From: an aff. Roholtiella sp. LEGE 12411
GTDB lineage: Bacteria; Cyanobacteriota; Cyanobacteriia; Cyanobacteriales; Nostocaceae
Direction: 5' to 3'
Assembly: GCF_015206995.1 (NCBI RefSeq)
Contig: NZ_JADEXR010000041.1
Span: 1 to 45,446, forward strand
Length of the DNA stretch: 45,446 bases
Notes under the pieces: generated by a model
Seen by the model: the letters and a program-made list of their open reading frames with translations, nothing else
What the model was told of the DNA's origin: nothing
The model's database searches: none
Program-made: the position numbers and the translations under genes
Shown here: piece after piece, positions 7,161 to 14,817 of the stretch
How the letters are laid out: the number at the start of each line of letters is the position of its first letter
How positions within the stretch are numbered: position 1 is the first letter of the stretch

Positions 7161-8999
7161 TTAATCTAATTCAAATTCTGTTTTCCAAGATTCATCTTTG
7201 TGGATCTGGGGTTGATCAGATTTGGCAAGGATAAAGTTCTCCAGCACTAAATAATCCATCTCTGTTCTCATAAAACAGCGATAGGCATCTTCTGGGGTAC
7301 ACACAATCGGTTCACCTCGAACATTAAATGATGTGTTTACCAAAACTGCACAACCCGTTTTTGCCTGAAAATGTCGCAGCAGTTCATAGTATCGAGGATT
7401 GGTTTGCTGATGAACCGTTTGAATCCGAGCCGAGTAATCTACGTGGGTGATGGCAGGAATGTGCGATCGCTTCACGTTTAACTTTTCAATACCAAACAAC
7501 TCCTCCTGCTCTTTTGTCATGGAAATCCGTAGTTCAGCTTTGATGGGTGCAACCAAAAGCATATAAGGGCTAGGACGGTCAAGCTCAAAGTAATTGGAAA
7601 CCTGTTCTGCTAAGACGGAAGGGGCAAAAGGACGGAAGGATTCACGGTATTTAATTTTCAGGTTCATCACCGATTGCATTTTGGGACTGCGAGGATCACC
7701 AATAATCGAGCGACCGCCTAACGCCCGTGGGCCAAACTCCATCCGTCCAGAGAACCAACCGATGACATGCTCTTGCTCTAGAATTTCGGCAAGATGAGGC
7801 ATGAGTTTATCATCTTCTAGGTATTGATAGGGCGCATTTACAGACTGGAGATATTCACGAATTTCTGTTTCCCCAAAACTAGGGCCTAGATAGCCACCCC
7901 GCATAGCATCCCCATCCTGGGGAAAACGAGGCTTATCATGATATTGATGCCAAATAGCTAATGCTGCCCCAACTGCCCCCCCTGCGTCTCCAGCGGCGGG
8001 TTGAATCCAAATATCTCGAAAATCTGTTTCTCGCAAAATTCGACCATTGGCGACGCAATTCAAGGCAACTCCGCCGGCTAAACAAAGATAGTCTGTATCC
8101 AGTTCCTTCTTTACCGTTCTTGCCAAACGCAAAACGACTTCCTCGGTAACGTATTGGATAGAACGAGCTAAATCCATCTCTCGTTGGGTTAATTTACCCT
8201 CACTTTCACGGGGCGGACTGCCAAACAGCGTATGGAATTTCGGGGTGGTCATGGTCAACCCCGTGGTGTAGTTGAAGTAGTCCATATTCAACCGAAAGGT
8301 TCCATCTTCCTTGAGATCCAAGAGATGGTTAAGGATATGGTCTACATATTTGGGTTCACCGTAGGGCGCTAAACCCATGAGTTTGTATTCCCCAGAGTTG
8401 ACCTTGAAACCTGTGTAGTAGGTAAAGGCAGAATAGAGCAACCCTAAAGAGTGGGGAAAATCAATTTCCCATTGAGGAGTTAGTTGATGTCCTTCTCCCA
8501 ACCAAACGGAGGTGGTTGCCCATTCTCCTACCCCATCCAGGCACAGCACCGCCGCCCGTTCAAAGGGGCTGGGAAAAAAGGCAGAAGCGGCGTGAGCTTG
8601 GTGATGTTCAGTAAACAAAAGTTGGGGCAATTGCGTTCTTTTGCAATCTCCAAGGGTCGCCAGTTCCCTTTTTAAGAGCGTTTTTAGATAAAGCTTTTCC
8701 TTTAACCAAACTGGCATAGCGGCAATAAAGGAAGCCAATCCCTTGGGCGCGTAGGCGAGATAGGTTTCCAGTAGCCGCTCAAATTTAACTAATGGCTTAT
8801 CGTAAAAAACGATTTGGTCTACTTGTGTCAATACAATACCAGCTTGTTTCAGACAGTAGGCGATCGCACTTTTGGGAAATCTCGCATCATGTTTTTTACG
8901 GGAAAAACGCTCCTCTTGAGCGGCAGCAACAATGTCACCGTCAACAACTAAGGCGGCGGCACTATCGTGGTAATAAGCTGAAATTCCCAGAATACGCAT
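7161..8999 (-). CDS. O-carbamoyltransferase (NodU/CmcH/SxtI family)
   Basis: A 612-residue carbamoyltransferase that should transfer the carbamoyl group of carbamoyl phosphate, via carbamoyl-AMP, to a hydroxyl. The Kae1-like N-terminal domain is marked by GISAYYHDSAAALV, AAQEERFSRKKHD, the metal-binding HHQAH (132-136) and CLDGVGEW. The C-terminal domain carries FGPRALGGRSIIGDPR and NTSFNVRGEP. Length equals what I recall for SxtI of saxitoxin clusters, and it leads the same four-gene order (SxtI-J-K-L). Saxitoxin itself is not implied: no SxtA or amidinotransferase genes are present. A GGAG-type ribosome-binding site lies about 14 nt upstream of the ATG. The acceptor is unknown: a ring hydroxyl, a sugar, or a surface glycan are all possible. 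Confidence 0.95.
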   Translation of the reverse strand: MRILGISAYYHDSAAALVVDGDIVAAAQEERFSRKKHDARFPKSAIAYCLKQAGIVLTQVDQIVFYDKPLVKFERLLETYLAYAPKGLASFIAAMPVWLKEKLYLKTLLKRELATLGDCKRTQLPQLLFTEHHQAHAASAFFPSPFERAAVLCLDGVGEWATTSVWLGEGHQLTPQWEIDFPHSLGLLYSAFTYYTGFKVNSGEYKLMGLAPYGEPKYVDHILNHLLDLKEDGTFRLNMDYFNYTTGLTMTTPKFHTLFGSPPRESEGKLTQREMDLARSIQYVTEEVVLRLARTVKKELDTDYLCLAGGVALNCVANGRILRETDFRDIWIQPAAGDAGGAVGAALAIWHQYHDKPRFPQDGDAMRGGYLGPSFGETEIREYLQSVNAPYQYLEDDKLMPHLAEILEQEHVIGWFSGRMEFGPRALGGRSIIGDPRSPKMQSVMNLKIKYRESFRPFAPSVLAEQVSNYFELDRPSPYMLLVAPIKAELRISMTKEQEELFGIEKLNVKRSHIPAITHVDYSARIQTVHQQTNPRYYELLRHFQAKTGCAVLVNTSFNVRGEPIVCTPEDAYRCFMRTEMDYLVLENFILAKSDQPQIHKDESWKTEFELD

Positions 9000-9051
9000 T
9001 TTTTTATATAAAACTCCTATTTGTTTCTCTCAAAAACTAGTAAATTTTTAC

Positions 9052-9129
9052 TCCCTATCCCCTATTCCCTATTCCCTATCCCCTATCCCCTATTCCCTAT
9101 TCCCTATCCCCTATTCCCTATTCCCTATA
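9052..9129. repeat. Heptameric STRR tract (CCCTATT/CCCTATC)
   Basis: About eleven tandem heptamers of CCCTATT and CCCTATC fill the spacer between the carbamoyltransferase and the methyltransferase. The left third is non-coding; the right end runs into the methyltransferase gene and supplies its last codons and stop. Tract length is expected to vary between strains. Confidence 0.9.
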
Positions 9130-9827
9130 TCGCTCAATTTCCATAGACCCAAACTCTTTTGTTTATAGTCTTGTCTTTCAGTCGTTTCTTCATCAATGAT
9201 TTCGAGCATATCTGGAAATTTGTACGGAGGTAATTGTAAATCTATTGCTCGCCAATCACCTGTAACAATATCTTTATTTTCAAGAATTCCTGGATAAGTT
9301 GTAGTTAAAAGATATTGAGAATTGCTTTTTTTAAAGTTTTTAATTACAGCAAGAGCATCTTTAAATGAGAGATGTACTAGACAATCTCTACAGAAAATCA
9401 AATCGACTTGAGGGAGTGTATCTGTTGCTAAATCAATAGCAATAAAATCTCTAGTCTCATTACCATAAAGACGTTGATTGTCGGTAATTAAATCGGCAAC
9501 GATATCACATCCAATATATTTTTCTAGATTTAATTGTGCTTCTTTTAGCCAATAGAAATCTCCACAAGGAGCATCGAGCATTGTTTTGATATTGAGTTTC
9601 TCCAGTAAAGCTGGTAATTTTTTGAGAATAACTAATGTTTGCTGAATATTAGAACCTCTGCCAGAAACAGATTCGCGATCGCCCCACCTATTACGATAAT
9701 ATATATCATTAAAAACTTCCTTTCTATTTTTGCCTCGAAACGATAAAAGCATCAATTCATATTGTAAATTAAATGACAGATGGTTCAAGAAAGATTTGAT
9801 GGGATGTAGAATGCTATCCTTGCTCAT
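9111..9827 (-). CDS. Class I SAM-dependent methyltransferase
   Basis: A 238-residue protein with a Rossmann-type methyltransferase core: motif I is MLDAPCGDFYWL, motif II is YIGCDIVADLI, motif III is FIAIDLATDTLPQVDLIFCRDCLVHL, and a later TTTYPG strand follows. It resembles small-molecule or glycan methyltransferases more than RNA enzymes. The C-terminal residues (IGNRE and stop) are encoded by the CCCTATT tandem repeat that follows, so the natural end of the protein has probably been shifted by repeat expansion. It is flanked by the MBOAT acyltransferase and the carbamoyltransferase, suggesting a shared tailoring function, but the acceptor is unknown. Confidence 0.85.
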   Translation of the reverse strand: MSKDSILHPIKSFLNHLSFNLQYELMLLSFRGKNRKEVFNDIYYRNRWGDRESVSGRGSNIQQTLVILKKLPALLEKLNIKTMLDAPCGDFYWLKEAQLNLEKYIGCDIVADLITDNQRLYGNETRDFIAIDLATDTLPQVDLIFCRDCLVHLSFKDALAVIKNFKKSNSQYLLTTTYPGILENKDIVTGDWRAIDLQLPPYKFPDMLEIIDEETTERQDYKQKSLGLWKLSDIGNRE

Positions 9828-9864
9828 AGTTTTTAATTTTAAAAAAGTTTATTGCTAACGGTTA

Positions 9865-11400
9865 CTAAAACTGAAAGTAGACAAAGGGTTGAGGACTGAT
9901 TGCTGCAAACCGAAGTATTGTTGAAACTAACACTCCATAGAAAACCGCAAAACTCCATTTAGGAATTTTCTGCCACCAGTCCGCAAACCAACCTTTATAG
10001 GTTGCCCAATGCATCACAATTAAAGGTATAAAAATCCATCCAATTTGAATATCTAGATTTTGAGATCCAGGAGAATTCAGGAATACAAAAGATTTTTCTA
10101 CTTGTATAGCAGTTGCTAGATCGTTACTCCGAAAGAAGATTGCAGAGGCACAAAACCAGTAAAATGTCAGGGGGATGCCTAGCATATTTCTCAGTGGCAA
10201 CAATCGTTTATAGGGAGCAATCCAGGATGACCATTGCTTGTGAACAATTAAAGCAATGCCATTCAATCCCCCCCAAACGACAAAATGCCAAGCCGCACCA
10301 TGCCAGAATCCAGAGGTAAGCATCAGAATGAGAAGATTTCTAGACCTAAAGAGTTCTGTGCGTTGATCTTTTGGTCGCATTTTCATCAAAGGGGTATAAA
10401 TATAGTCTCGCAGCCAGGTGAAGAGGGTAATGTGCCAACGTTGCCATAACTGAGTGATATTGCTGGAAAAGTAGGGAAAATTAAAGTTGAGAGGTAGCTT
10501 GTATCCAAGTAAACCTGCACAGGCGATCGCCATATCTGAATAGCCAGAAAAGTCGCAGTATATTTGTATAACGAAAGAAATAACAGCAATCCAACAACTT
10601 AAGGCGGTATAAATCTCTGGATTCGTGAAATACTGGTCTACCAATGGAGAGAGATTATCCGAAATACAAGCTTTCTTAAAATATCCCACCAGAAAAAGCG
10701 TTAAACATCCTCGAAAATCAACCTCGTTTAAACTTTTCGGGGTTAGTAGTTGAGGTAAAAAAGTAGATGCGCGGACAATGGGGCCCGCAACTAATTGAGG
10801 GAAAAAAGATACAAATAGAGAAAAATCCCAAAAACTTCTAACAGGTTTGAGTTTACCCAGATACGCATCAATTGAATAGCTCAGAGTTTGAAATGTGTAA
10901 AAACTAATGCCTGCTGGAAGAATGATTGCAAGGGTTTTAATACTAATAGGTAATCCCAAAAAAGTTAATAAGTTTGAGGCAGAATCAACGAAAAAGTTAT
11001 AGTACTTAAAAAATCCTAATAATCCTAGATTTACTACTAAACTGAGTGCTAACCATGCTTGGCGCTGCGGCTGATTTAGGGGTTCATTTAGTAGTGCATC
11101 CCAAGAAAATGTGTTTATCCATCCGTTCTTAGTTTTTTCTCTATCTACTGCTTCGCTAATTTTAATTTCTTGTCCTACTGTTGAACAATCTACCTGTGGT
11201 CTATATAGCATCAAACCGACAAAGTAATCAACAACTGTAGAAAGTAAAAGCAGGGAAAGAAAACGCCAATCCCAAGCACCATAGAAAATATAACTACAGG
11301 CTAGCAACCAGGTTTTACGATGATTGTGTTTCTGTAAAGCCCAGTAGACGCAGAAAATAAGAATAAAGAAAAAGAGAAAACGAAATTCTGTAAAAACCAT
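9865..11400 (-). CDS. MBOAT-family membrane O-acyltransferase (AlgI/DltB-like)
   Basis: A 511-residue polytopic membrane protein of the membrane-bound O-acyltransferase family. The N-terminus MVFTEFRFLFFFILIFCVYW matches the usual start of the family, so I place the start at the ATG at 11400 rather than the in-frame TTG at 11433. Family signatures seen are PAGISFYTFQTLSY, YCDFSGYSDMA, FNFPYFSSNITQLWQRWHITL (split by family convention) and GFWHGAAWH with the catalytic-type His. MBOAT proteins move acyl groups from a cytoplasmic donor to an extracytoplasmic hydroxyl, usually with an SGNH-type partner; such a partner (11435-12589) is the gene immediately upstream. It could acylate an exported glycan or the peptide product. 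Confidence 0.93.
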   Translation of the reverse strand: MVFTEFRFLFFFILIFCVYWALQKHNHRKTWLLACSYIFYGAWDWRFLSLLLLSTVVDYFVGLMLYRPQVDCSTVGQEIKISEAVDREKTKNGWINTFSWDALLNEPLNQPQRQAWLALSLVVNLGLLGFFKYYNFFVDSASNLLTFLGLPISIKTLAIILPAGISFYTFQTLSYSIDAYLGKLKPVRSFWDFSLFVSFFPQLVAGPIVRASTFLPQLLTPKSLNEVDFRGCLTLFLVGYFKKACISDNLSPLVDQYFTNPEIYTALSCWIAVISFVIQIYCDFSGYSDMAIACAGLLGYKLPLNFNFPYFSSNITQLWQRWHITLFTWLRDYIYTPLMKMRPKDQRTELFRSRNLLILMLTSGFWHGAAWHFVVWGGLNGIALIVHKQWSSWIAPYKRLLPLRNMLGIPLTFYWFCASAIFFRSNDLATAIQVEKSFVFLNSPGSQNLDIQIGWIFIPLIVMHWATYKGWFADWWQKIPKWSFAVFYGVLVSTILRFAAISPQPFVYFQF

Positions 11401-11434
11401 ATTTATTATAATGGGTGAATTAACTTCTACCAAA

Positions 11435-12589
11435 TCAATTCTGACTTATAGATATAGGCTGTTGATTATATATTTCCTTTTGAGATAACTTAAGATGTTC
11501 AGAAAACTTTGCAGCCAAAGCGCGTGTGAATTCTTGAGCGCCTTGGTGATTTAAATGCCTAGCATCAGCTCGGCGTTCAATGTCATAGAGAGTGGCGAAA
11601 GTATTGGGATTATTAAAAGCCAATATGGTCGAAATATGTCCTAAATCGTAAGCTCTCATAATAGCAGAATGGTCCCCATCAGAATCTAGAATTGGAGGAA
11701 TAAAAAAGATAGGTTCAACTTTAATTTTGTTTATCTCCTCTTGACTATCAATTCTATAAATCATCTTTTTAATAATTTTAAGCGCATAAGAATCGAGTGG
11801 ATATACAGATGTATTTTCTCGATCCAAAACTCCTAATTTTGCTTGCTTTAATCTAATTTTATAACTCTGCAAGTAATTCAATTGAAAAGTTTTTTTCCAC
11901 TCTTCACTATTTTTCAGCCAATCCATTGCGTAATATCCAGCTTCCTGTAGTAATTTTTCACCAGTTATTCTTTTGGATAATGGATCTAATTTTGGCTGCC
12001 AATAATTAGAAAAATAACCAATCCCTAGCCATCGATGGAGAAAGCTTATTGAATTTGCATAATATCCGCTAATCTTATCTTTAAAACTATAGGTTGATTC
12101 TGCGATTAATTTAAAATTCTCTATCGTTTTTATAGGAGTATGCCAGTAAACATTTTTAGCTGAATTCGGTGCTTCTTCCATGTAAATGTTATCCAAACAA
12201 TCTAAAAATATCCATTTTAATTTTGCTGGTTTTAAAGCTAGAATTTTTTGCAAGTAGAAATCCATTTCAGCTACATTTGCCGCCAATATACCAAAATTGA
12301 AAGATCTGATCTTCTTATCATTCTCTGCCATTGTTTCATCAAAGACTTTGGGTGTAACTCCTTGATATGTGGTACTTGGCCCCAAAAAAATAACATTATA
12401 ATCATCTTTGTGTTCAGTAAAATATTGGAATTTAACACTGATGTCATCAAGATTTTGAGGAGTACCAGAAGATGGTAAAACTGTATTGATTAATCCAGCC
12501 GTCGAAATCAAAGCAAGCAGAAAAACCAAGCTATAACCAAACATAATTAGTGGTTTTGGCACTATTTTTTTTAAAATATCTACATTCAT
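11435..12589 (-). CDS. SGNH-like extracytoplasmic partner of the MBOAT acyltransferase
   Basis: A 384-residue protein with one N-terminal membrane anchor (about residues 13-36) and an SGNH-like domain. Block I reads FLGPSTTYQGV, i.e. GPS in place of GDS, with the nucleophile Ser kept; a conserved Asn-containing segment is NFGILAANVAEM, and the C-terminal block is DARHLNHQGAQEF with the D-x-x-H pair. Proteins of this AlgX/AlgJ/DltD-like type act with MBOAT proteins in acyl transfer. The MBOAT gene begins within 35 bp downstream, and the two are clearly co-transcribed. Confident about the pairing; the substrate remains open. Confidence 0.75.
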   Translation of the reverse strand: MNVDILKKIVPKPLIMFGYSLVFLLALISTAGLINTVLPSSGTPQNLDDISVKFQYFTEHKDDYNVIFLGPSTTYQGVTPKVFDETMAENDKKIRSFNFGILAANVAEMDFYLQKILALKPAKLKWIFLDCLDNIYMEEAPNSAKNVYWHTPIKTIENFKLIAESTYSFKDKISGYYANSISFLHRWLGIGYFSNYWQPKLDPLSKRITGEKLLQEAGYYAMDWLKNSEEWKKTFQLNYLQSYKIRLKQAKLGVLDRENTSVYPLDSYALKIIKKMIYRIDSQEEINKIKVEPIFFIPPILDSDGDHSAIMRAYDLGHISTILAFNNPNTFATLYDIERRADARHLNHQGAQEFTRALAAKFSEHLKLSQKEIYNQQPISISQN

Positions 12590-12670
12590 TGTCAGGTTGC
12601 CTTGAGAATAAACACTTTATTTTTGCCTTACGCAGAGAGAAAATATAAAATTATAACTTTTGCCAAAAGT

Positions 12671-13660
12671 CTAATCTTCAGAAGAAATTAAAATCGATGT
12701 ATTTTTATTATTTCTTTGGGTGTAAAACTCGCTTGTCAGAATGGGTGGATACTTTGCAGTTTCATTTGCACCTAAACAACTCTCAGGACAGGCAATTTCG
12801 GCATCATTATTAGGAGAAGCAAAAAAAGCAAAGGAGTATCTTGGTTGGATGGATTGGGATGCATACGGTATTTTAACTTGGTGCTTTGTGGCATAAACTT
12901 TATCGTTCGTCCATCGTTGTAAAATTTCTCCTGCCATCACAACAACCGTATCAGGAATCAGGGGAACTGGAACTCGCTCTCCAGTTTTGGTGCAAATTTC
13001 CAACCCTTCTACCTCATGTTGAAACACATAAGTGATAGTATTTCCATCTGTATGTTCTCCCAGGCGAATGTTTTGGGTTTTGGCAGGTTCAGATGCACCA
13101 AGATAGTGATGCAAACCCATTGCATGATTTTGCTCAGAATGCAATTTGGTAAAATAAGATTCTGGCAGTTTCAAAGCAATGGCTAAGGCTTCAAGGACTT
13201 TCAGCGCACTTGCGTGACAAGCTGCGAAGAATTGCAACATCACTTCATGAAATTCCGGTTGATTTTGCAGCCATTGGTTAGGTTGGTGAAAAGGATGATC
13301 TAGTGCATCCAATTCCTCTGGGTTCATTTCCCTACCAAAGTAAAATTGTTCGCTGAGTATGCTTGACATCCCCATAGGGATATATCCTCGGTGACACTTT
13401 TCTGTTAAAGCTACCTGCTTTTTCTCTTCTAACGGCAGTGCAAAAAAATGCTTGGCTTGAGCAAAGGTTTGAGCAATTAGAGTTGCGCTGATATCATGAT
13501 TTTTTAGGTAGAAACATCCCATATCCTGTAAAGCACTGACAATTTGATTGGCAATTAATTCTTTAGCAACCGTGTCACCCACTAAAAATAGATGGAAGTC
13601 AATGAGGGGAATCGGCGTTGAAACAATAGATTTTTTTGAAAGTTCGTTGGTTGAGATCAT
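12671..13660 (-). CDS. Isopenicillin N synthase-like Fe(II) dioxygenase, copy 3
   Basis: A 329-residue member of the dioxygenase set, sharing VSTPIPLIDFH and FLVGDT with copies 2 and 4. Metal ligands are H203-x-D205 (LGEHTDGNT) and H260 (ATKHQV); R274-x-S276 (PRYSFAFF) is the co-substrate motif. The segment after HTD differs from the others (GNTITYVFQHEVEG in place of GSITLLFQD), hinting at a different active-site lining, and the usual NYYP element is HHYLG. It follows copy 4 by 111 bp, separated by a palindromic repeat. Active-site residues are intact; the substrate is unknown. Confidence 0.9.
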   Translation of the reverse strand: MISTNELSKKSIVSTPIPLIDFHLFLVGDTVAKELIANQIVSALQDMGCFYLKNHDISATLIAQTFAQAKHFFALPLEEKKQVALTEKCHRGYIPMGMSSILSEQFYFGREMNPEELDALDHPFHQPNQWLQNQPEFHEVMLQFFAACHASALKVLEALAIALKLPESYFTKLHSEQNHAMGLHHYLGASEPAKTQNIRLGEHTDGNTITYVFQHEVEGLEICTKTGERVPVPLIPDTVVVMAGEILQRWTNDKVYATKHQVKIPYASQSIQPRYSFAFFASPNNDAEIACPESCLGANETAKYPPILTSEFYTQRNNKNTSILISSED

Positions 13661-13724
13661 CGTTAAAAATTTCTAAAAAGGAAATTAATTATGCGTTGTC
13701 TAAAATCCGGCGTTGCCAAATTGA

Positions 13725-13753
13725 GTAGAGACGTAGCACTGCTACGTCTCTAC
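13725..13753. repeat. Perfect 13-bp palindrome with 3-nt loop
   Basis: GTAGAGACGTAGC - ACT - GCTACGTCTCTAC forms a perfect hairpin between dioxygenase copies 4 and 3. It is followed on the plus strand by ATTTTTT, so it would look like a terminator only for plus-strand transcription, whereas all genes here are on the minus strand. The sequence has the look of a dispersed cyanobacterial palindromic repeat rather than a dedicated terminator. Confidence 0.8.
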
Positions 13754-13771
13754 ATTTTTTGTCGGAGATAC

Positions 13772-14746
13772 CTATTGTTTTTCAGATGTATAGCTTCCTG
13801 TAGCGACTTGATTGATATATTCATGGGTACGAATTGGTGGATAGCTGGGAGTTGCATTTGCCTTGATGCAATTTTCTAAGCAAGTAATTTCGGCATCATA
13901 ATCGGGAGATTCAAAATAGATAATCGAGTACCTGGGATTACTAGGGAATTTGGAGGGTAGGGGAACTCGATGTTTGGTGGCGGGAAACTTGTCGTTTGTC
14001 CAGCGCTGCATTAAATCTGCAAGAATAACCAGAGTTTTACCAGGGAGGTAGGGCGCTGCAACCCATTCCCCTGCATTGGTGCAAACTTCTAGCCCAGCCG
14101 TCTCATCTTGAAATATTAAAGTAATACTGCCGTAATCTGTATGTTCAGCAAACCGAGTTTCGCCAGGGGAAAGAGTTTCCTGTAAAGGTGGATAGTGATT
14201 GATGGAGGTGTTGAAGTTGCGTTCTAGATGGAAATCGGTAAAGTAGGACTCTGGTATTTTTAAGGCGATCGCCAGTGCTTGTAAAATACTAAAGGACGCA
14301 TCACGACAAGTTGTAAAAAATTCCAATAGGGTTTGGCGAAACTCTGTTTGGTTTTCAGGCCATTGATTTGGTTCACCAAACCTCTGGTGAGTTCCATCCG
14401 CTTCAGCTGGTGCAACATCTAAACCATAATTGAATGCTTCCAGTAATACCCGCTCTTTTCCACGAGCAACGTAGCCTCGACTTGTTCCAGGAAACAGTTT
14501 TGCTTGATTTTTCTCCTCCTCTGGTAGTGCGAAAAAAGCCTGTGCTTGAGCAAAAACTTGCTCAACCAAGCCCTGAGGTACACAATTTTCGAGGTAAAAA
14601 CATCCAGTTTCTTGAATAGCAGACGAAATGCGATCGGCAACTGCTTGCTTGGTAGCGGTATCACCGACTATAAACGGATGGAAATCAATCATCGGAATCG
14701 GTGTGGAAACAATTATTTGGGGTTCACGTTCTTTGATTGGGTTCAT
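13772..14746 (-). CDS. Isopenicillin N synthase-like Fe(II) dioxygenase, copy 4
   Basis: A 324-residue dioxygenase, first of the four in transcription order. The N-terminus is VSTPIPMIDFHPFIVGDT; ligands are H202-x-D204 (AEHTDYGS) and H259 (ATKHRV), with R272-x-S274 (PRYSIIYF). It keeps the family NHYPP element. A GYVARGKERVLLEAFNYG segment occupies the substrate-facing region and differs in every copy. The gene begins about 70 bp after the peptide-binding lipoprotein gene, separated by a palindrome, and may be read through from the NRPS operon. An enzyme of this type could hydroxylate or desaturate the bicyclic amino acid or another residue; that is speculation. Confidence 0.9.
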   Translation of the reverse strand: MNPIKEREPQIIVSTPIPMIDFHPFIVGDTATKQAVADRISSAIQETGCFYLENCVPQGLVEQVFAQAQAFFALPEEEKNQAKLFPGTSRGYVARGKERVLLEAFNYGLDVAPAEADGTHQRFGEPNQWPENQTEFRQTLLEFFTTCRDASFSILQALAIALKIPESYFTDFHLERNFNTSINHYPPLQETLSPGETRFAEHTDYGSITLIFQDETAGLEVCTNAGEWVAAPYLPGKTLVILADLMQRWTNDKFPATKHRVPLPSKFPSNPRYSIIYFESPDYDAEITCLENCIKANATPSYPPIRTHEYINQVATGSYTSEKQ

Positions 14747-14784
14747 TGGTAAAAAATTCCTCTTCGTAATTCTGCGCGGTGTCC

Positions 14785-14817
14785 AGATACCTGACTTCTT
14801 TAAGAAGTTGGGGATCT
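14785..14817. repeat. Palindromic intergenic repeat (ACTTCTTTAAGAAGT core)
   Basis: An imperfect palindrome AGATaCCtgACTTCTTtAAGAAGTtgGGgATCT spans the spacer between the lipoprotein gene and dioxygenase copy 4 and runs into the stop codon of the lipoprotein (14816-14818). It matches the look of a common Nostoc-type dispersed hairpin and could act as a processing or attenuation site in the minus-strand transcript. Confidence 0.65.

Noticed and set aside
7161-8999. Saxitoxin biosynthesis cluster
   Set aside because: Only the sxtI-J-K-L-like accessory genes are present; no SxtA-type polyketide synthase, amidinotransferase or SxtT/H-type hydroxylase set is seen.
13725-13753. Rho-independent terminator for the dioxygenase genes
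   Set aside because: The T-run is on the plus-strand side, while transcription is on the minus strand; a dispersed palindrome is more likely.
47-14746. Beta-lactam biosynthesis based on isopenicillin N synthase similarity
   Set aside because: The proteins belong to the wider Fe(II) dioxygenase family and no ACV-type tripeptide synthetase is present.
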